Source: Alterisphingorhabdus sp038748365 (lineage in GTDB: Bacteria; Pseudomonadota; Alphaproteobacteria; Sphingomonadales; Sphingomonadaceae). Taken from it: DNA of 64,000 nucleotides. A program made the translations under genes and the position numbers. This document shows positions 50,951 to 59,162 of this stretch, piece by piece (within the stretch, counting starts at the first letter, position 1; each line of letters begins with the position of its first letter). The DNA lies in the NCBI GenBank assembly GCA_038748365.1, contig JBCDIZ010000009.1, forward strand, positions 71,246 to 135,245, given 5' to 3'. Below the pieces are notes generated by a model. The model saw nothing but the letters and a program-made list of their open reading frames with translations. It was not told where the DNA came from and made no database searches.

Positions 50951-51688
50951 CTAATTGCTCCAGCCGCCATCGATGATATGCGGCTGGCCGGTGGTGTAGC
51001 TGGCCTCATCCGAGGCGAGATAGACCGCAAGCGCTGCAACTTCTTCGGGCTTGCCGAGCCGACCCATTGGCTGGCGGGCAATGAATGCGGCGCGTGCCGC
51101 CACCGGATCAGGCTGGGCGTTGATGCGGCCTTCCAGCGACGGGGATTCGACAGTGCCAGGGCAGATCGCATGGGCGCGAATACCGGCGGTGACATAATCG
51201 GCAGCCACTGCCTTTGTCAGGCCGATTACAGCAGCTTTGGTGGCGCCATAGGCGAAACGGTTCGGCACACCTCGGATCGAGGAGGCAACCGAGGCCATGT
51301 TGATAATGGTGCCACTCCCGCGTTCCAGCATCCCCGGCAGGGCGGCGCGAATGGTGCGCACCATGCTAGTGACATTCAGGTCCCAGCTAAATTCCCAATC
51401 GCTGTCACTCATCTCGAGGATCGTACCGTGATGAACAAAGCCGGCGCAGTTAAAGAGTATATCTGGCGCCTCCCCGGCGAGTGCCGCGGCCACCGCTGCG
51501 CTGTCGCGTATATCCAACCGGGCGGTCACTATCTCTGGTGCCTCTTGCTTGAGGCTGGCAAGCGCATCTTCATCAATATCGGTGGCGGTCACCAAGGCCC
51601 CTTCGCTTGCAAATGCCAGCGCGGTGGCCCGTCCGATACCTGCGCCTGCCGCCGTAACGAATGCGCGCTTTTCAGCCAATCGACCCAT
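50951..51688 (-). CDS. SDR, probable 2-keto-3-deoxy-L-fuconate dehydrogenase
   Basis: A 245-residue SDR: NAD loop TAAGAGIGRATALAFA with VTATDIDED favouring NAD, FNCAGFVHHGT, SSIRGVPNRFAYGATKAAVIG with the catalytic Tyr and Lys, and ICPGTVESPSLEGRI. The sequence is strikingly like human BDH2/DHRS6, and known bacterial 2-keto-3-deoxy-L-fuconate dehydrogenases fall in this subgroup. It would oxidise 2-keto-3-deoxy-L-fuconate to the 2,4-diketo acid. The ATG at 51688 has AGGA upstream; a TTG five codons earlier is rejected. Lies 65 bases after the mutarotase gene. Confidence 0.88.
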   Translation of the reverse strand: MGRLAEKRAFVTAAGAGIGRATALAFASEGALVTATDIDEDALASLKQEAPEIVTARLDIRDSAAVAAALAGEAPDILFNCAGFVHHGTILEMSDSDWEFSWDLNVTSMVRTIRAALPGMLERGSGTIINMASVASSIRGVPNRFAYGATKAAVIGLTKAVAADYVTAGIRAHAICPGTVESPSLEGRINAQPDPVAARAAFIARQPMGRLGKPEEVAALAVYLASDEASYTTGQPHIIDGGWSN

Positions 51689-51753
51689 TTCCTGTCCTTT
51701 CAATATCTGCTCATTATCTGGTACCCCGGTTCCGGGCCATCAGTCGCTTTGCC

Positions 51754-52077
51754 TCAATCCATATGAAAAACGCATTCCATATCGGACCACCATTCGTCTC
51801 GCTCTGCCGTTGGCCAAGGGGTCTGACAGGGATCGGTGAAGCTCCACCAACGCTGGGTCTCCGGGTCGGCCGCGACCTTTGCCATATCGGCTTCCCAATC
51901 ATCCCCGCTATATTCAAGATAGCCGAAAAGCACGTCGTCTTTCAGGAAGATGGAGTAGTTGGAGACATTTGCCGCCTTGAGCGCGGCGATGACACCCGGA
52001 AAGGGATTGGCATGGAGCGCCTTATACTCCTCCAGCTTTTCCGGTTTGACCCGGATCACCATTGCGCGTCGCTGCAT
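51754..52077 (-). CDS. L-fucose mutarotase (RhaM/DUF718 family)
   Basis: A small protein of 107 residues that speeds interconversion of sugar anomers. Marks of the L-rhamnose mutarotase family: VIRVKPEKLEEYKALH with the catalytic-type His, NYSIFLKDDVLFGYLEY, and a C-terminal AERDEWWSDMECVFHMD with the paired Trp. Some members in non-phosphorylative clusters act on L-fucose, and the neighbours favour fucose here. The ATG overlaps the stop of the lactonase gene by one base, so it is translationally coupled. Confidence 0.88.
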   Translation of the reverse strand: MQRRAMVIRVKPEKLEEYKALHANPFPGVIAALKAANVSNYSIFLKDDVLFGYLEYSGDDWEADMAKVAADPETQRWWSFTDPCQTPWPTAERDEWWSDMECVFHMD

Positions 52078-52910
52078 CACTGCTCCTCCAGCTTGTAGAA
52101 CCGCCGGGCGGTATCACCTAGCACATGTGCCTGTTGTTCCTGGTCGAGATCGGCCAGCAAGGTGTGGCTTACTACGACCCAGCTGTCGTAACTGCTGGCG
52201 AGATTCAGCACCGGCCAATCGCTGCCCCACATCACGCGCTCTGGTCCAAAGGCCTCCAAGACGATTTCGACAACCGGGCGCAGATCATCAAGACACCAAC
52301 CGGCCGCGGCTTCGGTGACAAGGCCGGACAGCTTGCAGTGGGTAACGCCGTCGGCGGCCACCGCCGCCAGGTCGCGCGACCAGCTCTTCAGGTCGCCCGA
52401 AGCAATATCGGGTTTCGCTGCATGGTCGATGACGATGCGCAGGCTCGGGTGACGTTCGCGCAGAAGGACCAAGCGAGACAGGTGGCGTGGGCGAATCAGT
52501 GCATCAAGCGCCAGTTTATGATGTGCCATTGCCGCGAGCGCGGGCTGCACCTGCGGCGCTAATATGGCATCGTCATCATCCAGGTCCTGCAGCATCGGGC
52601 GCAGGCCTACCAGAAGCGGTTCTGAAGCCAGCGCTGCGATTCGGATTGGCGCGTCGATGGCTGTCAGGTCCGTCCAGCCGACCACGCCCCGGATCAAAGG
52701 ATGCTCCCGCGCCAGCGATAGCATGAACTCTGTTTCCGCATCGGTCGGTGCGGCCTGCACCAGCACGGTGCCGACTATTGCATGGCTCTCTAGGATCGGG
52801 GCAAGATCATCGGGCAGATAGTCTTGCCAGAGTGGCCCCATTTCCGGGGTCAGCCAGTCATAATCGCCGCGGTCACGGCGCCAGAAATGCTGATGGGCGT
52901 CGATACGCAT
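52077..52910 (-). CDS. Amidohydrolase-2 family L-fuconolactonase
   Basis: 277 residues of the amidohydrolase-2 group. Seen: MRIDAHQHFWRRDRGDYDW, the metal-binding DAHxHFW start; VLVQAAPTDAETEFML; RIVIDHAAKPDI; and GSDWPVLNLAS with the catalytic Asp. These are hallmarks of lactonases that open L-fucono-1,5-lactone to L-fuconate. It lies between the fucose dehydrogenase candidate and the mutarotase, fitting step two of the pathway. L-rhamnonolactonase is the main alternative specificity. Confidence 0.9.
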   Translation of the reverse strand: MRIDAHQHFWRRDRGDYDWLTPEMGPLWQDYLPDDLAPILESHAIVGTVLVQAAPTDAETEFMLSLAREHPLIRGVVGWTDLTAIDAPIRIAALASEPLLVGLRPMLQDLDDDDAILAPQVQPALAAMAHHKLALDALIRPRHLSRLVLLRERHPSLRIVIDHAAKPDIASGDLKSWSRDLAAVAADGVTHCKLSGLVTEAAAGWCLDDLRPVVEIVLEAFGPERVMWGSDWPVLNLASSYDSWVVVSHTLLADLDQEQQAHVLGDTARRFYKLEEQ

Positions 52911-52925
52911 ATCTTGCTCCTGAGC

Positions 52926-53915
52926 TTAAGCCGGCACCGGGGCATCGGCGCGGATCAGTCCTTCCTCCTTCATATCGGCCCATAAAGCCGCCGGGATCGG
53001 GTGGGCGAGATTGGCGATGTTGGCAGTCATCTCCGCCGCCGAGCGGGCACCGGGGATCACACTGGCGACCGCAGGATGGGCAAGCGGGAATTGCAGCGCC
53101 GCCGCAGGCAGCGGCACATTGTGACGTTCGCAAATGGCCGAAAGTGCCTGCACGCGGGCAGCCACTGCCGGCGGCACTGCACCATAATCATAATGGGGGT
53201 TGCCCGCGAGCACTCCGGAATTGAACGGCCCGCCTACAACCACCTGCACACCGCGCGATTGGCACTCGGGCAGCAGGTCATCCAGAGGGGCTTGCTCCAG
53301 CAGCGTGTAGCGTCCCGCCAACAGGATGATATCGAGATCAATCTCCGCCAGCACCGCGAGACAGATGGCCACTTCGTTGACGCCAAGTCCGACGGCGCGC
53401 GTGACGCCACGTTCCTTCATCTGCGCCAGCGTCGGGAAAGCGCCTTCCATGGCAATTGCGAACTGACGTGCATGATCATCACCATGGGTTAGCGCACCGA
53501 GATCATGGACGAGAAGCATGTCGACACTATCAACACTCAGCCTAGAGAGGCTTTCAGTAACCTGCTGCTCCACCGCTGCGGCAGCATAATCGAAATAGGG
53601 CCGGGCGAGGCCAGCATCGACAAAGCCGGTATCCCCTGGCGCTTCGCCATGGGCAAGGCTGCGGCCAACCTTGGTCGACAACATTGGCCGTTCTGGCAAT
53701 CCATTGAGAAACGCACCCAGCCGATTCTCGGACAAGCCATGGCCGTAAAAGGGAGCCGTGTCGAACAGGCTGACGCCACCGGTCGCGGCGGCCTGCAACG
53801 TCGCCTGGGCGTCAGCATCGCTGATCGGTGCATAGAGGTTGCCCAGCGTCGCACATCCCATTCCGAGGGTGGGTAAAACCAGAAATGGCTTTTCATCTGT
53901 GAAATATTGGTTCAC
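52926..53915 (-). CDS. Aldo/keto reductase, probable L-fucose dehydrogenase
   Basis: 329 residues of the AKR fold: LGMGCATLGNLYAPISDADA, DTAPFYGHGLSENRLG with the catalytic Asp and Tyr, LSTKVGRSL with Lys, and LLVHDLGAL with His. The subgroup is the D-threo-aldose 1-dehydrogenase / L-fucose dehydrogenase set, which oxidises L-fucose to the 1,5-lactone with NAD(P). The start is GTG at 53915. First gene of the minus-strand fucose operon (dehydrogenase, lactonase, mutarotase, SDR, flavin reductase). An operator-like dyad overlaps its start codon. Confidence 0.87.
   Translation of the reverse strand: MNQYFTDEKPFLVLPTLGMGCATLGNLYAPISDADAQATLQAAATGGVSLFDTAPFYGHGLSENRLGAFLNGLPERPMLSTKVGRSLAHGEAPGDTGFVDAGLARPYFDYAAAAVEQQVTESLSRLSVDSVDMLLVHDLGALTHGDDHARQFAIAMEGAFPTLAQMKERGVTRAVGLGVNEVAICLAVLAEIDLDIILLAGRYTLLEQAPLDDLLPECQSRGVQVVVGGPFNSGVLAGNPHYDYGAVPPAVAARVQALSAICERHNVPLPAAALQFPLAHPAVASVIPGARSAAEMTANIANLAHPIPAALWADMKEEGLIRADAPVPA
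53899..53915. promoter_or_regulatory. IclR-type operator candidate overlapping a start codon (GTGAA-N7-TTCAC)
   Basis: GTGAA-ATATTGG-TTCAC, with the arms extendable to TGTGAA and TTCACA. It covers the first codons of the aldo/keto reductase on the minus strand, including the GTG start. Either the operator extends into the gene, or the real start is a little downstream. Confidence 0.55.
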
Positions 53916-54021
53916 AGTTGATTAGAAGCATGACTGCCAGCAGGAGGCAACAAAAAACACCATCTGTGCTGGCTTGAGAAGTTTTTTTCATAGAGGGACT
54001 TGCCGAAACACCGATTTATGG

Positions 54022-54038
54022 GTGAAATAGCAAATCAT
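54022..54038. promoter_or_regulatory. IclR-type operator candidate (GTGAA-N7-ATCAT)
   Basis: GTGAA-ATAGCAA-ATCAT; read in context, GGTGAAATAGCAAATCATCTATATG parallels the site at 44170 with its downstream TATAT. It lies 26-42 bases upstream of the fuconate dehydratase start. One arm is degenerate. Confidence 0.45.
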
Positions 54039-54063
54039 CTATATGATTGCAGGGACAATTATA

Positions 54064-55401
54064 ATGAATCTTAATGAAGGCGGAGCACGGTTGCGAACGG
54101 GCCTTACCCCGGAGCCAGTGATCGTCAGTGCCACAACGGCTGACATCCGGTTTCCGACTTCGCGTTTCCTCGACGGATCAGACGCGATGAATCCGGACCC
54201 GGACTATTCGGCCGCCTATGTCACGCTGTCGGCTGATGGGCTGGAAGGCCATGGCCTTGCCTTCACGCTGGGGCGTGGCACCGATCTGGTCGTAGCCGCG
54301 ATTGACGCGTTGCTACCGCAGGTTATCGGACGCAGCCTTGATGGTATCGAGAATGATCTCGCCGGTTTCTGGCGCAGTCTGGTGGGGGATAGCCAGTATC
54401 GCTGGCTCGGCCCGGAAAAGGGCATCATCCATCTTGCCACGGCTGCTATTGTCAACGCAGTCTGGGACATGTTGGCGCGCCGTGCGGGCAAACCGCTATG
54501 GCGCTATCTGGCCGATATGCCACCAGAGCAGATCGTTTCAGCGATTGATTTCCGTCATATTGCCGATGCGGTGCCGCCAGAGCTGGCACTCGACCTGCTC
54601 AAGCGGAATCTTGCCGACAAGCCAGCACGCATCGCGCAGCTAGAGGCCGAAGGCCACGCCGCCTATACGACATCGGCTGGCTGGCTCGGCTATGATGACG
54701 ACAAGATCCGTGATCTGGCCGGCAAGGCCATTGCCGATGGCTGGTCAGCGATCAAGATGAAGGTGGGAGGCAATCTTGCCGACGATATACGCCGCTGCGC
54801 TGTGCTACGCGAAATACTCGGCCCTGACCGCCTTTTGATGATCGACGCCAATCAGGTCTGGGATGTCGACCAGGCGATCGACTGGGTCAATGCACTGGCT
54901 GACTATAATCCCTATTGGATCGAGGAGCCGATTAGCCCCGATGACATATTGGGACATGGCCGTATCCGGCAAGCAGTAGCCCCCATTCGGGTCGCCACAG
55001 GGGAGCACTGCCATAATCGCGTGATGTTCAAGCAGTTCCTGCAAGCGGACGCTATCGACGTGGTACAGGTGGATGCGTGCCGCCTCGGCGGTGTGAACGA
55101 GGTTCTGTCGGTGTTGCTGCTTGCTGCGGCGTTTGACAAACCGGTATGCCCACATGCCGGAGGCGTTGGCCTGTGCGAATATGTGCAGCATATCAGCTTT
55201 TTCGATGCGGCAGCCGTTGCCAGCAGTGCCGAAGGCCGCATGATCGAACATGCCGGTCATCTGCATGAGCATTTCATTGACCCCATCCGCATTCGCGCCG
55301 GTCGTTACCTCGCGCCCGAGCTGCCGGGCTACAGCATTGAGATGAAACCCGCCTCGCGTGCCGAATATGCCTTCCCAAACGGGCGTGCCTGGCAATCCTG
55401 A
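54064..55401 (+). CDS. fucD: L-fuconate dehydratase (enolase superfamily)
   Basis: Dehydrates L-fuconate to 2-keto-3-deoxy-L-fuconate using Mg. 445 residues with all catalytic residues of this group in register: Lys231/Lys233 in IKMKVGG, Asp261 in MIDANQVWD, Glu287/288 in WIEEPISPDD, Glu314 in ATGEHCHNR, and His364 in CPHAGGVGLCEYVQH. The N-terminus carries FPTSRFLDGSDAMNPDPDYSAAYV and GHGLAFTLGRG, diagnostic of fuconate dehydratases. ATG 54064 follows AGGGA; an ATG seven codons earlier lacks a ribosome site. Divergent from the fucose dehydrogenase operon, with operator candidates between. Confidence 0.94.
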   Translation: MNLNEGGARLRTGLTPEPVIVSATTADIRFPTSRFLDGSDAMNPDPDYSAAYVTLSADGLEGHGLAFTLGRGTDLVVAAIDALLPQVIGRSLDGIENDLAGFWRSLVGDSQYRWLGPEKGIIHLATAAIVNAVWDMLARRAGKPLWRYLADMPPEQIVSAIDFRHIADAVPPELALDLLKRNLADKPARIAQLEAEGHAAYTTSAGWLGYDDDKIRDLAGKAIADGWSAIKMKVGGNLADDIRRCAVLREILGPDRLLMIDANQVWDVDQAIDWVNALADYNPYWIEEPISPDDILGHGRIRQAVAPIRVATGEHCHNRVMFKQFLQADAIDVVQVDACRLGGVNEVLSVLLLAAAFDKPVCPHAGGVGLCEYVQHISFFDAAAVASSAEGRMIEHAGHLHEHFIDPIRIRAGRYLAPELPGYSIEMKPASRAEYAFPNGRAWQS

Positions 55402-55414
55402 GTAACCGTCCCGG

Positions 55415-56257
55415 TCAGGCCTGGACGGTGCGTTGCCGCTGTTCGCCCAGGCCTGAAATGCCCAGCCAAACCTCCTGCCCGGGGCGGAGATAGGTTGGCG
55501 GGTTTTGACCGAGGCCAACACCCGGCGGCGTCCCGGTTGAAATGATATCGCCTGTCTGCAGCGTCATGAACTGGCTAATATAGGAAATCAGAAAAGCGAC
55601 GCCATAGACCATCGTCCGGGTGTTCCCGTTCTGATAGCGATGGCCATTAACCTCCAGCCATATGTCAAGCGCTTGCGGGTCCGGCACATCGTCCGGGGTT
55701 ACGAGATAGGGGCCGATCGGACCAAAGCTGTCATGGCTCTTGCCCTTTACCCACTGCCCCTGATGCTCCATTTGAAACGCGCGCTCCGATACGTCATGGA
55801 CCACGCAATAGCCTGCAACATGCGATAGCGCGTCTTCCTCGCGCACATATTTGGCTGGCTTGCCGATGACGACCCCCAGTTCCACCTCCCAGTCTGTCTT
55901 GGTCGAACCGCGCGGAATCTCCAGACCATCATTCGGACCGCATATGGCGTTCACGCCTTTCATGAAAAGCACCGGCTCGGATGGCACTTCTGTGCCGGTT
56001 TCCGCAGCGTGATCAGCATAGTTGAGACCTACACAGATGAACTTCGGCACTTGGCCGACACAAGCGCCAAAGCGGAAGCCGGGTACCACTTCCGGTAGGT
56101 CGAGAGGGTCAACATTACGCAGTTGCTCAAGGCCCGCTGGCAAGAGTGCAGGACCACCAATGTCGTCAATGATGCCAGAGACATCACGGTGACTGCCATC
56201 GGAGGCAACCAAGCCAGGCTTTTCAGCGCCGGGCTTGCCATGACGAAACAGTTTCAT
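55415..56257 (-). CDS. Fumarylacetoacetate-hydrolase family, probable 2,4-diketo-3-deoxy-L-fuconate hydrolase
   Basis: 280 residues of the FAH family. Seen: FICVGLNYADHAAETG, PVLFMKGVNAICGPND, DWEVELGVVIGKPA with the metal-binding Glu residues, GYCVVHDVSERAFQ, GKSHDSFGPIGPYLVTPD, and IISTGTPPGVGLG. In the non-phosphorylative fucose pathway this family splits the 2,4-diketo acid into pyruvate and L-lactate. It overlaps the GH29 fucosidase gene by four bases, tying release of fucose to the last cleavage step. Converges on fucD with 13 bases between stops. Confidence 0.9.
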   Translation of the reverse strand: MKLFRHGKPGAEKPGLVASDGSHRDVSGIIDDIGGPALLPAGLEQLRNVDPLDLPEVVPGFRFGACVGQVPKFICVGLNYADHAAETGTEVPSEPVLFMKGVNAICGPNDGLEIPRGSTKTDWEVELGVVIGKPAKYVREEDALSHVAGYCVVHDVSERAFQMEHQGQWVKGKSHDSFGPIGPYLVTPDDVPDPQALDIWLEVNGHRYQNGNTRTMVYGVAFLISYISQFMTLQTGDIISTGTPPGVGLGQNPPTYLRPGQEVWLGISGLGEQRQRTVQA

Positions 56258-57555
56258 GCCGGATTCTCCATATCGGGTGCTACAGGTTCAAAGCGAGCCG
56301 GGTCACAATCAAACTCAAGTACCAAAACCGTTGCAATAGGATCGCGCAATGCTTCCGGCACGTCGATAATCACCTCACCCATGCCATCGACATTCATCAG
56401 TTCATCCATCACGGGTATGCGGATTTCATAGTGCAGCGCGTCGCTATGGCCGAGGGCCTGGACTCGCTGGAGGTGGTGGACTGGTACACCGCGAACCGAA
56501 ACCGGTGCTACCGGCTGCATCAGCAGGTCGCAATAAAGCGTCTGCCCTTTCAATGTTGTCGGCCCGTGAAACTGCCACGGTTTAAGACCTGCACTGGTAC
56601 CGATAATGGCTTCGCCGTTTCGGTCCATCCAGCGCTGAAAATGCGCCAGGCGATCAGCTTGCGGTTGTGGGATATGTCCGTCACCATCGGGGCCGATATT
56701 CAGCAATAGATTGCCACCCTTGCCCGCCACTTCGCACAAAGTGTGCACCAATGTTGCTGGTGATTTGTAGTGATCATCGACCGCATTGAAGCCCCAGCTC
56801 TTATTCATCGTCAGGCAGGTTTCCCAAGGTCCTGGCGGCGGCTCGGGCGGTACGAATTGCTCGGGTGTGTCAAAATCACCATGGTTAGGCAGGCGGTTAT
56901 TGATCAGTATATCGGGCTGAAGTTGGCGGATCAGCCGCTCAAGCCCGTCAACATCCCACATTTCGGGAGAGCGTTCCCAGGCACCATCGAACCAGATGGT
57001 GTCAATCATGCCATAGTCGGTCAGCAATTCCGTGATTTGACCGCGCAGATAGGCCTGATACTCCGCCAAGCCCTTAGCGGTTGGCGCTGGGTATTGGCCA
57101 AAGACATAGGGCCGCATCGCGTCGGTAAATGGCGGATAGGCGGGGTGATGCCAGTCCGGCAGCGAATAATAGAGACCGACCTTCAAGCCATGGCGGCGGC
57201 AAGCATCGACGAATGACCCGACAATATCTACGCCAGGCGCAGTTTTGGCTACGCCATAGTCGCCATAGCTGCTGGGCCAAAGCGCGAAGCCGTCATGATG
57301 GCGGGTGGTGAGAACAGCATAGCGCATTCCCGCAGCCGCCGCGGCAGCTATCCATTCTTCAGGCGCAGCCGGGTCTGGCTGCCATGTCCCGGCATTGGCA
57401 TGATAGACGTCGGCGGGGATATCCTGACCGAGCGGCAGGCCCACAACGCCGCCTACAAGCGGCCAGCTCGCTTCCCAACCAGCCTGTGCCCATGGCCCCC
57501 AATGCACGAACAGGCCGAAGCGGGCCGGCTCGAACCAGTGTTCTGTACGAGACAT
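56254..57555 (-). CDS. GH29 alpha-L-fucosidase (cytoplasmic)
   Basis: 433 residues of glycoside hydrolase family 29. Seen: RFGLFVHWGPWAQAGWEASW near the start, YAVLTTRHHDGFALWPS, GLKVGLYYSLPDWHHP, and the nucleophile segment IDTIWFDGAWE with Asp190. GGNLLLNIGPDGDG is another family mark. No signal peptide, so it acts on imported fucosides. It differs clearly from the other GH29 at 30143, which has WNDIGYP, so the two probably prefer different aglycones or linkages. First gene of a two-gene unit with the FAH hydrolase. Confidence 0.92.
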   Translation of the reverse strand: MSRTEHWFEPARFGLFVHWGPWAQAGWEASWPLVGGVVGLPLGQDIPADVYHANAGTWQPDPAAPEEWIAAAAAAGMRYAVLTTRHHDGFALWPSSYGDYGVAKTAPGVDIVGSFVDACRRHGLKVGLYYSLPDWHHPAYPPFTDAMRPYVFGQYPAPTAKGLAEYQAYLRGQITELLTDYGMIDTIWFDGAWERSPEMWDVDGLERLIRQLQPDILINNRLPNHGDFDTPEQFVPPEPPPGPWETCLTMNKSWGFNAVDDHYKSPATLVHTLCEVAGKGGNLLLNIGPDGDGHIPQPQADRLAHFQRWMDRNGEAIIGTSAGLKPWQFHGPTTLKGQTLYCDLLMQPVAPVSVRGVPVHHLQRVQALGHSDALHYEIRIPVMDELMNVDGMGEVIIDVPEALRDPIATVLVLEFDCDPARFEPVAPDMENPA

Positions 57556-57603
57556 GGCGTTTTTCTTTCTTCCCTGGGCGAGCGGTTACGTCGCCTGTCT
57601 TAG

Positions 57604-57620
57604 TTGAACAGTCGGTTCGC
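57604..57620. promoter_or_regulatory. IclR-type operator candidate (TTGAA-N7-TTCGC)
   Basis: TTGAA-CAGTCGG-TTCGC, a variant with one mismatch per arm, about 49 bases upstream of the GH29 start on the minus strand. The short space between the GH29 start and the oxygenase stop contains nothing else recognised. Confidence 0.42.
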
Positions 57621-57646
57621 TGATATATCTAGCTTATAGCGCTAAC

Positions 57647-59035
57647 TTATACCGCTTCTGCCGGGATCCAGTTGCCGTGAAAGCCAAGGGGCACAAGCTG
57701 CGGTAGCGGCACCGTTGCAACCGGGTCTGCGGATATGTCTTGGGCGTCGAGCACAACAAAATCGGTGTGGTTACGGCTGACGTCCAGTACATAGCCTATC
57801 ATCCAACCGTCATTCTCGGCTGAATCCGGGCTGCGCGGTACAAAGACGAATTCTCCCGGAATGCAATCCGCGCCGAAATCATGGACTTTGCGCTCACCCG
57901 TCTCCATGTCATGGGCAATCACACCGGAAAATGGCGGACCGCGTCCTTCGTCCAGGGTTACGGTATAGGCATAGCGATAGGGCTTTCCGGTCAGACGTTC
58001 ATCATAACGCGGAAATTCCTGCGGCACGCTGTCGGTGACCTGACGATCGACAGTCTTGGACTCCAGGTCGCATGTCCAGCGCTCGAAGGTCACCTTGGAC
58101 CCGCCCGGCTCCTCAGTGCCCTCAGCGAACAGCCGGTCATGCACCGCCACGTCGACCACGACACGACCATCGGGCAGGTCATAGGCATTGCAGGGATGGA
58201 AAACATAGCCGGGCTCTACCGAGCACCAGATTATATCCTCTGCCGTCCCTTCGCGCGGCAACAGACCCACACGCGCCGGATGCTCCTCCGGATTCCAGAT
58301 ATAGGGCACGCTCATCCCGGCCTTTGCCGTGGCAACCGAAAAGGTGACCGGCATATCGAAGATGAGGACAAACCGCTCGGTCAGCGCACAATCGTGGATC
58401 ATCGGCCCGCCTGACATGGGAATCTTTAATTCCCGGCGGACCAGCCCGTCCTGCCCAATGACCACATGCCGGATAAACTCCATATTGCCGGCATCATAGC
58501 AAATCGCATGAAGTTCGCCGGTGTCAGGGTCAGGATGCGGATGGGCGGTAAAACCACCCAGTTTCAGGCTGCCATCAAGGTCGGTATAGGCCTTTGTGCC
58601 CAGCAAAGAATCGACTTCCACCGGATAGCCACCCGCTTCGATCAGCGCCAATATCTTGCCGGCATGGCTGATGACATTGGTGTTCACAGTATCGCCCCGT
58701 TCATGGCGCGGTCCGGGCGCCGGGGGTTCGCCCAGCACCTCACTGACTTGATTGGACCGGATATATCGGTTGCGATACCATAATGCCTTGCCATCCTTGA
58801 TCCGCACAGCATGAATCATCCCATCGCCCGCAAACCAATGATGGGTGCTGCCATCCGGCGGGGTGATCGGATTGGGGCCGATCCGCATATAGGTGCCGTC
58901 TAGGCTGGCCGGCAGTTCACCGTTGACTGGCAACCCCTCTACGATCAGTTCATCTCGTATCGGTGCATAAGGACCTTCGAGATAAGGGTTTGTTTGATCG
59001 GATGGCTTATCTGCTACCTGTTGTATGCTGTTCAT
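57647..59035 (-). CDS. Carotenoid cleavage oxygenase family (RPE65/lignostilbene dioxygenase-like)
   Basis: A 462-residue seven-bladed propeller iron oxygenase that cleaves a C=C bond in carotenoids, apocarotenoids or stilbenes. The four iron-binding His are visible in TAHPHPD, MIHDCALT, VFHPCNAYD and GFHGNWIP. YMRIGPNPITPP and GDGMIHAVR are usual family stretches. GAGAGGTGAT precedes the ATG. It lies downstream of the TonB receptor but a terminator hairpin stands between, so readthrough or a private promoter is needed. In sphingomonads this family includes lignostilbene dioxygenases, so a phenylpropanoid dimer is as possible as a carotenoid. Confidence 0.9.
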   Translation of the reverse strand: MNSIQQVADKPSDQTNPYLEGPYAPIRDELIVEGLPVNGELPASLDGTYMRIGPNPITPPDGSTHHWFAGDGMIHAVRIKDGKALWYRNRYIRSNQVSEVLGEPPAPGPRHERGDTVNTNVISHAGKILALIEAGGYPVEVDSLLGTKAYTDLDGSLKLGGFTAHPHPDPDTGELHAICYDAGNMEFIRHVVIGQDGLVRRELKIPMSGGPMIHDCALTERFVLIFDMPVTFSVATAKAGMSVPYIWNPEEHPARVGLLPREGTAEDIIWCSVEPGYVFHPCNAYDLPDGRVVVDVAVHDRLFAEGTEEPGGSKVTFERWTCDLESKTVDRQVTDSVPQEFPRYDERLTGKPYRYAYTVTLDEGRGPPFSGVIAHDMETGERKVHDFGADCIPGEFVFVPRSPDSAENDGWMIGYVLDVSRNHTDFVVLDAQDISADPVATVPLPQLVPLGFHGNWIPAEAV

Positions 59036-59076
59036 GTCATCACCTCTCTGATCGTGCTAGCTATCATCGTCCTTGG

Positions 59077-59110
59077 AAAACAGAGACAAGGCCGTAATCC
59101 ATACGGCCTT
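59077..59110 (-). terminator. Rho-independent terminator downstream of the TonB receptor
   Basis: Perfect nine-base stem AAGGCCGTA / TACGGCCTT with a five-base loop (59088-59110). On the minus strand it is followed by GTCTCTGTTTT. It lies between the TonB receptor stop and the oxygenase start, so it should limit transcription into the oxygenase gene. Confidence 0.7.
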
Positions 59111-59162
59111 GCCCCAGGGGGTGGGACCAAGTCGTCTAGGGTATGGCCCGACTGACCGCCCA

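Noticed and set aside
50848..51195. 116-codon N-terminal extension of the flavin reductase frame
   Set aside because: The extra residues overlap the SDR gene antisense, lack similarity to the family, and a strong ribosome site precedes the ATG at 50847.
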